DNA of 19,636 nucleotides from an uncultured Lachnospiraceae bacterium (lineage in GTDB: Bacteria > Bacillota > Clostridia > Lachnospirales > Lachnospiraceae): NCBI GenBank assembly GCA_947003375.1, contig CAMQOJ010000020.1:1-19636 (forward strand), in the 5' to 3' direction. Shown here piece after piece: positions 1 to 7,264 of this stretch. Each line of letters opens with the position of its first letter. Position 1 is the first letter of the stretch. Made by a program: the position numbers and the translations under genes. Below the pieces are notes generated by a model. It ran no database searches, was not told the origin of the DNA, and saw only the letters and a program-made list of their open reading frames with translations.

Positions 1-47
1 CTACACGAGTCTCTTCGTCGGCAGCGTCAGATGTGTATAAGAGACAG
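1..47 (+). other. Illumina Nextera adapter contamination (not genomic)
   Basis: Bases 15-47 match the Nextera read-1 transposase adapter and end in the 19-base Tn5 mosaic end AGATGTGTATAAGAGACAG (29-47). Before it, CTACAC (1-6) matches the 3' end of the P5 primer, and the eight bases 7-14 sit exactly where an i5 index would be. The assembler kept a library adapter at the contig end. Genomic sequence starts at 48. Translated on the minus strand, this adapter gives the familiar artefactual tail LSLIHI. Confidence 0.97.
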
Positions 48-212
48 GAGCACCACATCCCGGGCAAAGGTATCCGTGCGGTGCAGCCCGGTCACGGACA
101 GCTCCATCCGCAGGATCCCGTCCCGGGCCTCCAGCTTTACGAAGCCTGCCCCTCTGACCCGCGTCCCGCCTTCCATGTAATCCAGATACTTTACCTTCCT
201 GTCATATGCCAT
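48..212 (-). CDS. Small Lachnospiraceae-type protein, 3' end cut off by the adapter
   Basis: Fifty-five genuine codons remain, starting MAYDRKVKYLDYMEGG and containing GAGFVKLEARDG. The frame then runs into the Nextera adapter, so the true C-terminus is missing from this window. The start at 212 is preferred because the frame upstream of it reads straight through a terminator-like stem, and because the run of Gs ending six bases before this ATG is the only plausible ribosome binding site. The pattern (a short aromatic/basic start, a glycine turn, then GFxKxExRDG and a beta-rich stretch) resembles small Lachnospiraceae proteins of the DUF6128 kind, but that is recollection and not a confirmed match. 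No function can be given. It follows the CdaR-like gene on the same strand, 154 bp downstream, and may be transcribed only when the intervening hairpin is read through. Confidence 0.6.
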
Positions 213-285
213 AAAAAACCCCCCGAATCTATTTGATGGCCTCATCCATTGAAAGATGGCTTCCATCTAATATATTCGGGGGGTT
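211..285 (-). terminator. Terminator-like structured leader directly before the small gene
   Basis: Bases 217-228 and 274-285 form a perfect 12-bp inverted repeat (AACCCCCCGAAT on the plus strand at 217-228). Read on the minus strand, the last stem arm ends in GGGGGGTT followed by Ts, for six Ts in all (213-218), and then the ATG of the small gene at 212. The 45-base interior can fold again: AGATGG-AAG-CCATCT is a perfect 6-bp hairpin, and a second weaker GATG/CATC stem follows, so the whole could be a three-way junction. It may simply terminate the CdaR-like transcript, or it may be a conditional leader, because the G-run is also the only possible ribosome binding site for the next gene. Confidence 0.6.
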
Positions 286-304
286 GTCTCACTTATTCCT
301 AACC

Positions 305-349
305 GGGCAAATCTTGCCCCTGAGATGTCAAAGAATCCTACGGATTCTT
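305..349 (-). other. Two small hairpins in the 3' region after the CdaR-like gene
   Basis: GGGCAA-ATC-TTGCCC (305-319) and AAGAATCC-TAC-GGATTCTT (331-349) are perfect inverted repeats with 6-bp and 8-bp stems and 3-base loops. They lie between the stop of the CdaR-like gene (367) and the long terminator-like stem at 217-285. Neither has a T-run on either strand, so they are not convincing terminators alone. They could protect the 3' end of the mRNA or belong to a larger leader fold. Confidence 0.5.
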
Positions 350-366
350 AATGATCCTGCAGATTC

Positions 367-1455
367 TCAATAATCAATGCTGTCCAGATATTTCATGTAG
401 TTCACCACCATCAGCGCAATCTTGAACGTCAAAGCGTCATCGAAATTGCGCAAATCCAGTCCCATGCTCTTCTGAAGCTTCTCGATGCGGTACACCAATG
501 TGTTCCTGTGCACGAACAACTGCCTGGAGGTCTCGGACACGTTCAGGTTGTTCTCGAAGAACTTGTTGATCGTGGTCAGGGTCTCATCGTCCAGGTCGTA
601 GGGCACATTGTCGCCGAAGATCTCATCGATGAAGATCCGGCACAGGTTCACCGGCAGTTGGTAAATCAGTCGGCCGATTCCCAGCGTGCTGTACGCCACC
701 ACATTCCTCTCCGCGTAGAATATCTTCCCCACATCCAGGGCCATCTTGGCTTCCTTGTAGGACTTCGACACGTCCTTCAGCTCCTGCACCACCGTGCCAA
801 TGGCCACCTTCACGTTCAGCATGGCCTCCGCGTTCATCATGCCCACGATGACATCCGCAGTCTCCAGAAGCGCTTCGTCTGTATAATCCGGCTCCAGCGC
901 CTTAATCAGGATGACGCTGCTCTCGTCCACAGCCGTGATATAGTCTCCGGCATGGCTGGAGAACATGCCCTTTAAGAGCTCCATCACCACGCCGTCCTTC
1001 TCCAGCTTCGTCTCCACCAGGAAGACCACTCTGGGCACTGCCACCTCTACGTGAAGCTTCTTGGCCCTGTTGTAGATATCCACCAGAAGCAGGTTGTCCA
1101 GCAGGAGGTTCTGGAAGAAGTTGTTCCTGTCGAACCTCTCCTTGTAGGCGATGATAAGGTTCTGCAGTTGGCACACCGCAATCTTCCCCACCATGTACAC
1201 GTCCTCGCCGGACCCCTTGGCAACTAAAATATACAGAAGCTCTCCCTCGTCCATAATCTTCAACAGATGATGGACACCGATCACCTGGCTGTCTGCAGGG
1301 GAATTTGCGAATCCGCTGACCAGATCCGCGGTAATGTCAAGCTGTGAAGTCGTGGAGGCCACAGGTGTGCCCGATAAGTCGTAGACACATAAATCCACTT
1401 TCGTGATGGCCTTCAGTTCGTCTATGCTGGTCTGAATCGTCTGACTTGAAATCAT
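367..1455 (-). CDS. PucR/CdaR-family transcriptional regulator
   Basis: A 362-residue DNA-binding regulator of the sugar-diacid/purine-catabolism regulator type. The C-terminus carries a PucR-type helix-turn-helix (HTH_30) at about residues 305-328, with the typical core LNVSETSRQLFVHRNTLVYR. The middle third (about 140-265) resembles the degenerate GGDEF-like domain of CdaR/PucR proteins. The N-terminal 100 residues (ITKVDLCVYDLSG onwards) look like a ligand-sensing domain. The start at 1455 (MISSQ) is chosen because GGGAG lies five bases upstream. An ATG four codons earlier (1467) is possible but its ribosome binding site is closer than usual. It lies just downstream of the shared sugar-importer ATPase gene, separated by a strong terminator, so it probably has its own weak promoter or depends on read-through. 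A role in sugar or sugar-acid control is suggested by family and neighbour, but the ligand is unknown. Confidence 0.85.
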   Translation of the reverse strand: MISSQTIQTSIDELKAITKVDLCVYDLSGTPVASTTSQLDITADLVSGFANSPADSQVIGVHHLLKIMDEGELLYILVAKGSGEDVYMVGKIAVCQLQNLIIAYKERFDRNNFFQNLLLDNLLLVDIYNRAKKLHVEVAVPRVVFLVETKLEKDGVVMELLKGMFSSHAGDYITAVDESSVILIKALEPDYTDEALLETADVIVGMMNAEAMLNVKVAIGTVVQELKDVSKSYKEAKMALDVGKIFYAERNVVAYSTLGIGRLIYQLPVNLCRIFIDEIFGDNVPYDLDDETLTTINKFFENNLNVSETSRQLFVHRNTLVYRIEKLQKSMGLDLRNFDDALTFKIALMVVNYMKYLDSIDY

Positions 1456-1517
1456 GTAATCTCCCATCTGCCCCTTTAGCGGTCACACCAATCAGGCTTA
1501 ATAATCTTGAAATCTTG

Positions 1518-1546
1518 AAAAAAGGGGTGCCGTCTCCGACACCCCC
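1518..1546 (-). terminator. Intrinsic terminator after the ABC ATPase gene
   Basis: On the minus strand a GC-rich stem (GGGGTG paired with CACCCC, plus an inner CG/CG pair around a 4-base loop, one mismatch) is followed by six Ts (1518-1523). It lies 15 bp past the ATPase stop codon and before the CdaR-like gene, so it should separate the two transcripts. Confidence 0.88.
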
Positions 1547-1560
1547 TATATTTCCCAATA

Positions 1561-2676
1561 CTAGTTCGTGATAACCTGCTCGGTCTCCTTATCGAATACA
1601 TGAATCTTATCGATATCGAACGCGAACTTGATCTTGTCGCCAGGCCTTGATGTGGTGCGGGGATCCACTCTTGCGGTGATGGGGAACTCCTCCAGATCAA
1701 AGTACAGATAAACCTCTGCGCCCAGCAGCTCGTACACCCTTACGGATGACTCGAACACGGTCTTAGGATCGCATTTTGCCAGGAACTCATTGCTGTCATA
1801 GATATCCTCGGGACGGATACCGAATGTAACGGTCTTCCCGTCATAGCCGCCGGCGATGAGCTTCTTGGACTTCGCCTCCGGCAGAGGGATGCTCTTGCCA
1901 GCAATCTCCAGATTGGCGGTACTGCCGGACACCTTCACCTTGGCATCCAGGAAGTTCATCTGAGGAGATCCCATGAATCCTGCAACGAACAGGTTCTGGG
2001 GCTTCTGGTACAGGTTCTGAGGCGTATCGACCTGCTGGACGACGCCGTCCTTCATAACGACGATCCTGGTACCAAGCGTCATAGCCTCGGTCTGGTCATG
2101 TGTAACGTAGATGATGGTGGTGCCCAGTCTCTGATGCAGCTTGGAAATCTCAACACGCATCTGTACGCGCAGCTTCGCATCCAGGTTGGACAGAGGCTCA
2201 TCCATCAGGAACACCTTAGGATTACGCACGATAGCACGACCCATGGCAACACGCTGTCTCTGACCGCCGGACAGAGCCTTCGGCTTACGGTCAAGGAGGG
2301 GAGTCAGGTCGAGGATTTTGGCAGCTTCCTTAACCATCTTGTCGATCTGATCCTTGGGAACCTTCCTCAGCTTCAGACCGAACGCCATGTTGTCATATAC
2401 GGACATATGAGGATACAGAGCGTAGTTCTGGAATACCATTGCGATATCGCGGTCCTTGGGCTCTACATCGTTCACGACTCTGTCACCAATCTTCAGTTCA
2501 CCGGAGGAAATGTCTTCCAGACCAGCAATCATACGGAGGGTGGTGGACTTACCACATCCTGAAGGTCCTACGAAGATGATGAATTCCTTATCTGCAATTT
2601 CCAGATTGAAGTCCTTGACAGCTTCGAAGCCGTTGGGATACACCTTGCAGATGTTCTTCAAAGATAAACTTGCCAT
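1561..2676 (-). CDS. ugpC: Sugar ABC importer ATP-binding protein, MsmX/UgpC/MalK type
   Basis: This 371-residue ATPase powers CUT1-type sugar ABC importers. It shows the Walker A motif GPSGCGKST (37-45), Q-loop Gln83 in VFQNYALYPH, the signature LSGGQ (135-139), Walker B VFLMDE (155-160), the D-loop SNLDA and the H-loop histidine (about 193). The C-terminal third (about 240-371) is the TOBE/MalK-type regulatory domain. No permease or binding-protein gene is next to it. In Firmicutes such lone ATPases (MsmX in Bacillus, MsmK in Streptococcus) are shared by several sugar importers, so that is the likely role here. The ribosome binding site AAAGGAG lies nine bases before the ATG. It is transcribed alone: an AT-rich promoter region lies upstream and a strong terminator downstream. 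The symbol could equally be msmX or msmK. Confidence 0.95.
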   Translation of the reverse strand: MASLSLKNICKVYPNGFEAVKDFNLEIADKEFIIFVGPSGCGKSTTLRMIAGLEDISSGELKIGDRVVNDVEPKDRDIAMVFQNYALYPHMSVYDNMAFGLKLRKVPKDQIDKMVKEAAKILDLTPLLDRKPKALSGGQRQRVAMGRAIVRNPKVFLMDEPLSNLDAKLRVQMRVEISKLHQRLGTTIIYVTHDQTEAMTLGTRIVVMKDGVVQQVDTPQNLYQKPQNLFVAGFMGSPQMNFLDAKVKVSGSTANLEIAGKSIPLPEAKSKKLIAGGYDGKTVTFGIRPEDIYDSNEFLAKCDPKTVFESSVRVYELLGAEVYLYFDLEEFPITARVDPRTTSRPGDKIKFAFDIDKIHVFDKETEQVITN

Positions 2677-2910
2677 AATACAAAACTCCTTTCACGTTTG
2701 CATGGTTTCTTTTACTCTAGTTTTAACGATGGCCTCGCATCGCTTCACCCTGCAATAAGTATAACGAAAAAAAGTATTTTATTCCATACCACTATTCCAC
2801 AAATATTTTTTTGCAAAACCTCTAAAATGCTTATAAACTTGCGTTCTTTTTGTGCTTTCTGTCACTTTGTACATTTTATTCACTTATCATTCGTCAACAT
2901 GCCAAAGTCT
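2677..2910 (-). promoter_or_regulatory. AT-rich upstream region of the ABC ATPase gene, with a weak promoter candidate
   Basis: The 234 bp between the YesL gene and the ATPase gene hold no convincing gene and are far richer in A/T than the flanks. The best -10 candidate on the minus strand is TATACT (2758-2763), but the matching -35 position reads only TGGAAT. Another possible pair is TTGTGG with AATACT 18 bases later. Either would give a 5' leader of roughly 70-90 bases. No terminator is visible after the YesL gene, so read-through from the metG cluster is possible. Confidence 0.35.
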
Positions 2911-3654
2911 CTAGGATTCTCCGATGCGGGGCGGCTCCTCCTGGATGCTCTCGTCCAGCTCGTCCTTGAATATCCTCTCGTCCTCTTCGGGCTCCTCCAG
3001 GCCCTCCGCGCCCGCTTCCCCGTCGGCCTGGTCCACGCCGTTCATCTGGTCCTCCAGCTTCTGGAAGAATTTGTTGTAGAGCTTGGCGTCCGCCCAGGCC
3101 GGGACGGAGAAGCCGAACAGGAACACGATCGGCATGATCTGGGGCGCCAGGACGAAGAGCGCCGCCGGCACCACGGACAGAATCATCATCAGGATCGTCT
3201 TGGGGAACTGCAGGATTCCGATGAAGAAAGCGTTCTTGATCGTGCGCATCACCGTATTGTCGAACTTCGCCAGCACGGGATAGACAAAGGTGAAGGTGAA
3301 CAGCACCAGCACGGCCACGACAGCCAGGACGATCTTCATGGGCTGCCCGAAGCTTATGGTGGAGAAGCGCAGGATCAGGAAATCCCCCACCAGCAGTATG
3401 ATGACCACCAGCTCAATCAGCCAGATTACGATGCCCTGGCGGAGATTGAGCTTAAAGGACTTGAAATAGTCCCTGGCGATATAGCACTCCTCGTCCCTTG
3501 CAATCTTCAGCGCCATATAGTGCAGCGCCGTCAGGGCCGGTCCCACGGTGACGATCGGGATGCAGCAGATCAGTGTCAATACATTCAGCCACATCAGGTC
3601 GGCCACCTTGTTCAGGAACTGCATCAACGGACTGTCCAGATTAAAAAGCTTCAT
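2911..3654 (-). CDS. yesL: YesL/DUF624-family membrane protein
   Basis: A 247-residue integral membrane protein of the YesL family (DUF624). The N-terminus MKLFNLDSPL, the segment WLNVLTLICCIPIVTVGPA and the following ALxYMALKIARDEECYIARDYFKSFKxN are hallmarks of the family. About five membrane segments are visible (roughly 18-41, 74-98, 107-129, 153-170, 172-186). In Firmicutes these proteins are typically encoded next to sugar ABC importers or polysaccharide-use genes, but the molecular role is unknown. Here it is the last gene of the metG cluster and lies next to the shared sugar-importer ATPase, which may be the functional link. After the last membrane segment it has a strongly acidic, probably disordered tail of about 40 residues (207-247). 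A strong AGGAGG site precedes the ATG and lies in the 18-bp gap after the GNAT gene. Confidence 0.9.
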   Translation of the reverse strand: MKLFNLDSPLMQFLNKVADLMWLNVLTLICCIPIVTVGPALTALHYMALKIARDEECYIARDYFKSFKLNLRQGIVIWLIELVVIILLVGDFLILRFSTISFGQPMKIVLAVVAVLVLFTFTFVYPVLAKFDNTVMRTIKNAFFIGILQFPKTILMMILSVVPAALFVLAPQIMPIVFLFGFSVPAWADAKLYNKFFQKLEDQMNGVDQADGEAGAEGLEEPEEDERIFKDELDESIQEEPPRIGES

Positions 3655-3672
3655 AAAGATTTTCCTCCTGTC

Positions 3673-4158
3673 TTAAAAGACTTTTTCCATGGGCGTCAGC
3701 CGTATGCCCGAGATCTCCATCTCCGGCTGTACGGTGCGGAACCCCTGTTTTCTGTAGAAATTCACGGCTGTGGAAGCCGCCTCCAACGACATGTACCGTT
3801 CCCCCGCCTCATTTTTCAGATAATCGCACAGCTTTCTAAGGATGGAGCTCCCGATGCCCCTGTGGTGGAGGGCATCGTCCACGAACAGCAGGGAAAGGTG
3901 GTTCCCGTCCCTGACAGACCCCGCGCCCACGATCCTGTCCCCGTCCAGGGCCACCATCAGCCGGTACTCCCCCCGCAGGAAGGCCTCATGCAGCTCGTCC
4001 CCTGTGATGAAGTCGAAAAAATGCCGCACGCCCTCCTCCGGGTATTCCTTTCCCTCATGCTGCAGGAAAGTGCGCCAGACCATCTCCATGGCAGGCATCC
4101 ATTCCGCTTTCCTGGCCCATCTGACCTCATAGGGCCTCCTCAGGCTTCTAATATCCAT
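3673..4158 (-). CDS. GNAT-family N-acetyltransferase
   Basis: A 161-residue single-domain protein of the GNAT superfamily, which moves an acetyl group from acetyl-CoA to an amine. The acetyl-CoA-binding motif A is visible as LSLLFVDDALHHRGIGSSIL (88-107, with the RGIG pyrophosphate loop), and motif B as NFYRKQGF (133-140). The N-terminus ARKAEWMPAMEMVWRTF is typical of a common clostridial subgroup. The substrate cannot be told from sequence. The gene lies 24 bp after the hydrolase and 18 bp before the YesL gene, so it is very likely co-transcribed. The ribosome binding site is weak (a GGCGGGG stretch), consistent with translation helped by coupling to the upstream gene. Confidence 0.88.
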   Translation of the reverse strand: MDIRSLRRPYEVRWARKAEWMPAMEMVWRTFLQHEGKEYPEEGVRHFFDFITGDELHEAFLRGEYRLMVALDGDRIVGAGSVRDGNHLSLLFVDDALHHRGIGSSILRKLCDYLKNEAGERYMSLEAASTAVNFYRKQGFRTVQPEMEISGIRLTPMEKVF

Positions 4159-4182
4159 CGTCCCCGCCGTTTCCGCTTTTGT

Positions 4183-5121
4183 TCATCCAAGGACATTCTC
4201 CTCCACCCAGCGGCAGATGTCCTGCATCACCTGGCTCCGGTTGGTCTCGTTGAGCAGCTCGTGCCGCCCGCCCGGGTACAGCTTTAACCGGATATCCGTA
4301 AGCCCCGCCGCCACCAGGGAATCATATGCCCTTCTGACGCCTTTCCCGTAGTCGCCCACCGGATCCGCATCCCCCGACACCATGAACACCGGAAGCTCCC
4401 TGGGAACCGCGGCCAGGTTCTCCGGGCTGTAGAGCCTGAGCACCAGCTCAAAAAGCGCGCCGAAGCCGTTCACCGTAAACGTAAATCCGCACATGGGGTC
4501 AGCGATATAGCGGTCTACCCGCTCTCTGTCCCGGCTCAGCCAGTCAAAGGCTGTGCGCCTGTCCGTTATCCCCTTGCCGTAGCCACCGAAGGCCAGCCTG
4601 TCCAGGAGCCTGCTCACATGCATGGGACCGCAGAAGAGCTTCTGTACGCCCGCCACCAGCCTGGCCATGTCCAGCACGGCCTTGGGCTGCATTCCCGTGC
4701 CCATGATTACCGCGCCGGATATCCCCGTGCCGTAGCGGCACAGGTAATTGCGGGTGATGAAGGAGCCCATGCTGTGGCCCATGAGCACATAGGGCACCCC
4801 CGGGTACAGCTCTTCCGTCAGCTTCTTTAACCGGTGCACGTCCCGCACCAGGACGGTGGCCGGATCCTGCTCGCAGAAATACCCCTGCTTCCCTCCCTGG
4901 CCCACGGATTTCCCATGGCCCAGATGGTCATCGCCCGTGACCACGAAGCCCCGCTCCACCAGGAACGCCGCGAATTCCTCATAGCGCTCCGCATACTCCG
5001 CCATGCCGTGCACCACCTGGAGGATGCAGCGGACCTGCCCTGTATCCTCCGGCCGGTAGCGGACGGCATGTATCTTGCTCTTCCCGTCCCTGGAATCAAA
5101 ATAGAATTCTTCTTTGACCAT
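4183..5121 (-). CDS. Alpha/beta hydrolase, monoacylglycerol lipase/lysophospholipase-like
   Basis: A 312-residue cytoplasmic serine hydrolase of the Hydrolase_4 (monoglyceride lipase-like) group. The oxyanion segment VVHGMAEYAERY starts near residue 36. The nucleophile elbow is GHSMGS with Ser117. The acid is in SGDADPVG (Asp253 the likely catalytic residue), and the base is His287 in PGGRHELLNE, so the triad is complete. Residues about 130-235 form the lid region. The likely substrates are monoacylglycerols, lysophospholipids or similar small esters, known from the family only. AAGGAG precedes the ATG by five bases. It starts 33 bp after metG, in the same cluster. No signal peptide is seen. 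Confidence 0.9.
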   Translation of the reverse strand: MVKEEFYFDSRDGKSKIHAVRYRPEDTGQVRCILQVVHGMAEYAERYEEFAAFLVERGFVVTGDDHLGHGKSVGQGGKQGYFCEQDPATVLVRDVHRLKKLTEELYPGVPYVLMGHSMGSFITRNYLCRYGTGISGAVIMGTGMQPKAVLDMARLVAGVQKLFCGPMHVSRLLDRLAFGGYGKGITDRRTAFDWLSRDRERVDRYIADPMCGFTFTVNGFGALFELVLRLYSPENLAAVPRELPVFMVSGDADPVGDYGKGVRRAYDSLVAAGLTDIRLKLYPGGRHELLNETNRSQVMQDICRWVEENVLG

Positions 5122-5154
5122 TCCGTCTCCTTGGCCTCCTCCGCAAAAGGGGCA

Positions 5155-7179
5155 TCAACAGATTTCCGCTCCCGCCGGCATCTCCTTCTCGGGCGCCACC
5201 AGCGCAAGCCTCCCCTCCGCGTCCTCCGCGCACAAAAGCATCCCTTCCGACAGCACGCCTGCCAGCTTGGCGGGCTTTAAGTTCACCAGCACCATCACCT
5301 TCTTGCCCACCATCTCCTCGGGCGAATAATGGGCCTTGATGCCGGATACGATCTGCTTCACCTGGCTGCCGACCTTCACCTGGCTGCACAGGAGCTTCTT
5401 GGACTTGGGCACCGCCTCGCAGGCGATGATTTCCCCCACCTGGAACTGGAGCTTCGCGAAATCATCGTATGCGATCTCCGCCTTGGGCTCTATGTCGATG
5501 ATGTCATCTGCTCTCTCCGGGCTGTCAGCCTGGGACGTCTCCGCCCCGGCCTGTCCTTCGTCTCCGGCAGCTTCCGCGCTCTCCCGGGCCGCCGCCATGG
5601 CCGCGGCCATCTCCTCGTCCTTCTTCTCCACTTCCTTCATGTCAAGCCTTGCAAACAGGATTTCCGGCTTGTCCGTGACCCGCTTGCCGCTCTCATACAG
5701 CCCGAAGGTCTCAAGCTGGCCGAAATCCCGCAGTTTTGTATTCAATTGCGCGGCTATCTTTTCCGCGGTCTCCGGCATATAGGGCTCTAAGAGGGACGCC
5801 CCGATGCAGATGCCCTCCACCAGGTTGTAGAGCACCGTGGAGAGCCTGTCCGCCTTGGCCTCGTCCTTTGCCAGGATCCAGGGCTCCGTCTCGTCGATAT
5901 ATTTGTTGCAGCGCTTGAAGATGCCGAAGATCTCCGTCAGGGAATCCGCCACCCGCAGCTGCGCCATCCTCTCCTTCACCTTCGCGTAGGCTCCGGTGAC
6001 CACGGCCTTCAGATCCCCGTCCAGGGCTTCGTCCACGGCGCCCTTGTCCGCCACCACGCCGCCGAAATATTTATTGCTCATGGAGATGGTGCGGTTCACC
6101 AGGTTCCCCAGGGTGTTGGCCAGGTCGGAATTGGTGCGCTCCGCAATCAGCTCCCAGGTGGCGTTGCCGTCATTCTCAAAGGGCATCTCGTGCAGCACAT
6201 AGTAGCGCACCGCATCCACGCCGAAGAAGTCCACCAAATCGTCCGCGTAAATCACATTCCCCCTGGACTTGCTCATCTTTCCGCTGTTCATCAGAAGCCA
6301 TGGATGGCCGAAAATCTGCCTGGGCAGGGGCTCGTCCAGGGCCATCAGGAAGATGGGCCAGTAGATGGTGTGGAAGCGGATGATGTCCTTTCCTATTAAA
6401 TGGAGGTCTGCGGGCCAGAGCTTCTTATACTGCTCTGTGCTGCTGCCCTCCGCGTCATAGCCGATGCCGGTGATATAGTTGGTCAGGGCATCCAGCCACA
6501 CATACACCACATGCCCCGGGTCGAAGTCCACGGGAATCCCCCATTTGAAGGAAGTCCTGGACACGCACAGATCCTGGAGCCCCGGCAGGAGGAAATTGTT
6601 CATCATCTCGTTCTTGCGGGAGACGGGCTGGATGAACTCCGGGTGCTCGTTGATATGCTTTATCAGCCTGTCCGCGTATTTGCTCATACGGAAGAAGTAG
6701 GCCTCCTCCCTGGCGGGCTTCACCTCCCTGCCGCAGTCCGGGCACTTGCCCTCCACCAGCTGGGATTCCGTCCAGAAGGACTCGCAGGGAGTGCAGTACA
6801 TGCCCTCGTAGGCCCCCTTGTAGATGTCCCCCTGGGCATACATGCGCTTGAAGATCTTCTGCACCTGTCTCTCATGGTAATCATCCGTGGTGCGGATGAA
6901 TTTGTCATAGGAAATATTCAGCATATCGCACATACCCTGGATGATGCCGGCCACCTTGTCCACGAACTCCTTGGGGGTGACCCCGGCCTCCTGGGCCTTC
7001 AGCTCTATCTTCTGACCATGCTCGTCGGTGCCGGTCTGGAAGAAGACATCGCAGCCTTCCTTCCTCTTGAAGCGGGCGATGCTGTCCGCCAGCACGATCT
7101 CATAGTTGTTGCCTATATGCGGCTTGCCTGAAGTATAGGCGATGGCTGTGGTAAGATAATACTTTTCCTTACTTTCCAT
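5155..7179 (-). CDS. metG: Methionyl-tRNA synthetase
   Basis: This 674-residue class I aminoacyl-tRNA synthetase charges tRNA-Met, including the initiator, with methionine. It has the HIGH-type motif HIGN (21-24) and KMSKS (301-305). Four cysteines in CTPC (129-132) and CPDC (146-149) form the zinc knuckle typical of many bacterial MetRS. The anticodon-binding helical domain occupies about 345-500. An acidic, alanine-rich linker (about 520-565) leads into a C-terminal OB-fold tRNA-binding domain (about 570-674, starting IAYDDFAKLQFQVGEI), which makes the enzyme a dimer in relatives. The length is normal for the two-domain form. GAGAGGAG lies just before the ATG. It heads a cluster with a hydrolase, a GNAT protein and YesL. 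Its leader contains a candidate terminator/antiterminator, described separately. Confidence 0.98.
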   Translation of the reverse strand: MESKEKYYLTTAIAYTSGKPHIGNNYEIVLADSIARFKRKEGCDVFFQTGTDEHGQKIELKAQEAGVTPKEFVDKVAGIIQGMCDMLNISYDKFIRTTDDYHERQVQKIFKRMYAQGDIYKGAYEGMYCTPCESFWTESQLVEGKCPDCGREVKPAREEAYFFRMSKYADRLIKHINEHPEFIQPVSRKNEMMNNFLLPGLQDLCVSRTSFKWGIPVDFDPGHVVYVWLDALTNYITGIGYDAEGSSTEQYKKLWPADLHLIGKDIIRFHTIYWPIFLMALDEPLPRQIFGHPWLLMNSGKMSKSRGNVIYADDLVDFFGVDAVRYYVLHEMPFENDGNATWELIAERTNSDLANTLGNLVNRTISMSNKYFGGVVADKGAVDEALDGDLKAVVTGAYAKVKERMAQLRVADSLTEIFGIFKRCNKYIDETEPWILAKDEAKADRLSTVLYNLVEGICIGASLLEPYMPETAEKIAAQLNTKLRDFGQLETFGLYESGKRVTDKPEILFARLDMKEVEKKDEEMAAAMAAARESAEAAGDEGQAGAETSQADSPERADDIIDIEPKAEIAYDDFAKLQFQVGEIIACEAVPKSKKLLCSQVKVGSQVKQIVSGIKAHYSPEEMVGKKVMVLVNLKPAKLAGVLSEGMLLCAEDAEGRLALVAPEKEMPAGAEIC

Positions 7180-7226
7180 TTCCGTTCTCCTCTCGCTGAT
7201 TCTCCGGTGGGCGGGCCTGCAGATTC

Positions 7227-7264
7227 AAAAAAAGCCCGTCCCCAGCATGCACCAGAAGACGGGC
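7227..7264 (-). terminator. Intrinsic terminator in the metG leader (possible attenuator)
   Basis: On the minus strand GCCCGTC (7258-7264) pairs with GACGGGC (7234-7240), and seven Ts follow at once (7227-7233), 48 bp before the metG start. It could be the terminator of the upstream hypothetical gene, but that gene ended 120 bp earlier and a TTGACA box lies between them. It therefore more likely acts inside the metG leader. Confidence 0.8.

Noticed and set aside
2685..2702. Catabolite-responsive (cre) site before the ABC ATPase gene
   Set aside because: TGCAAACG matches only one half of the consensus and the other half does not fit.
2698..4287. 529-codon open frame on the plus strand
   Set aside because: It runs antisense through the YesL and GNAT genes and part of the hydrolase gene; its composition is typical of a shadow frame.
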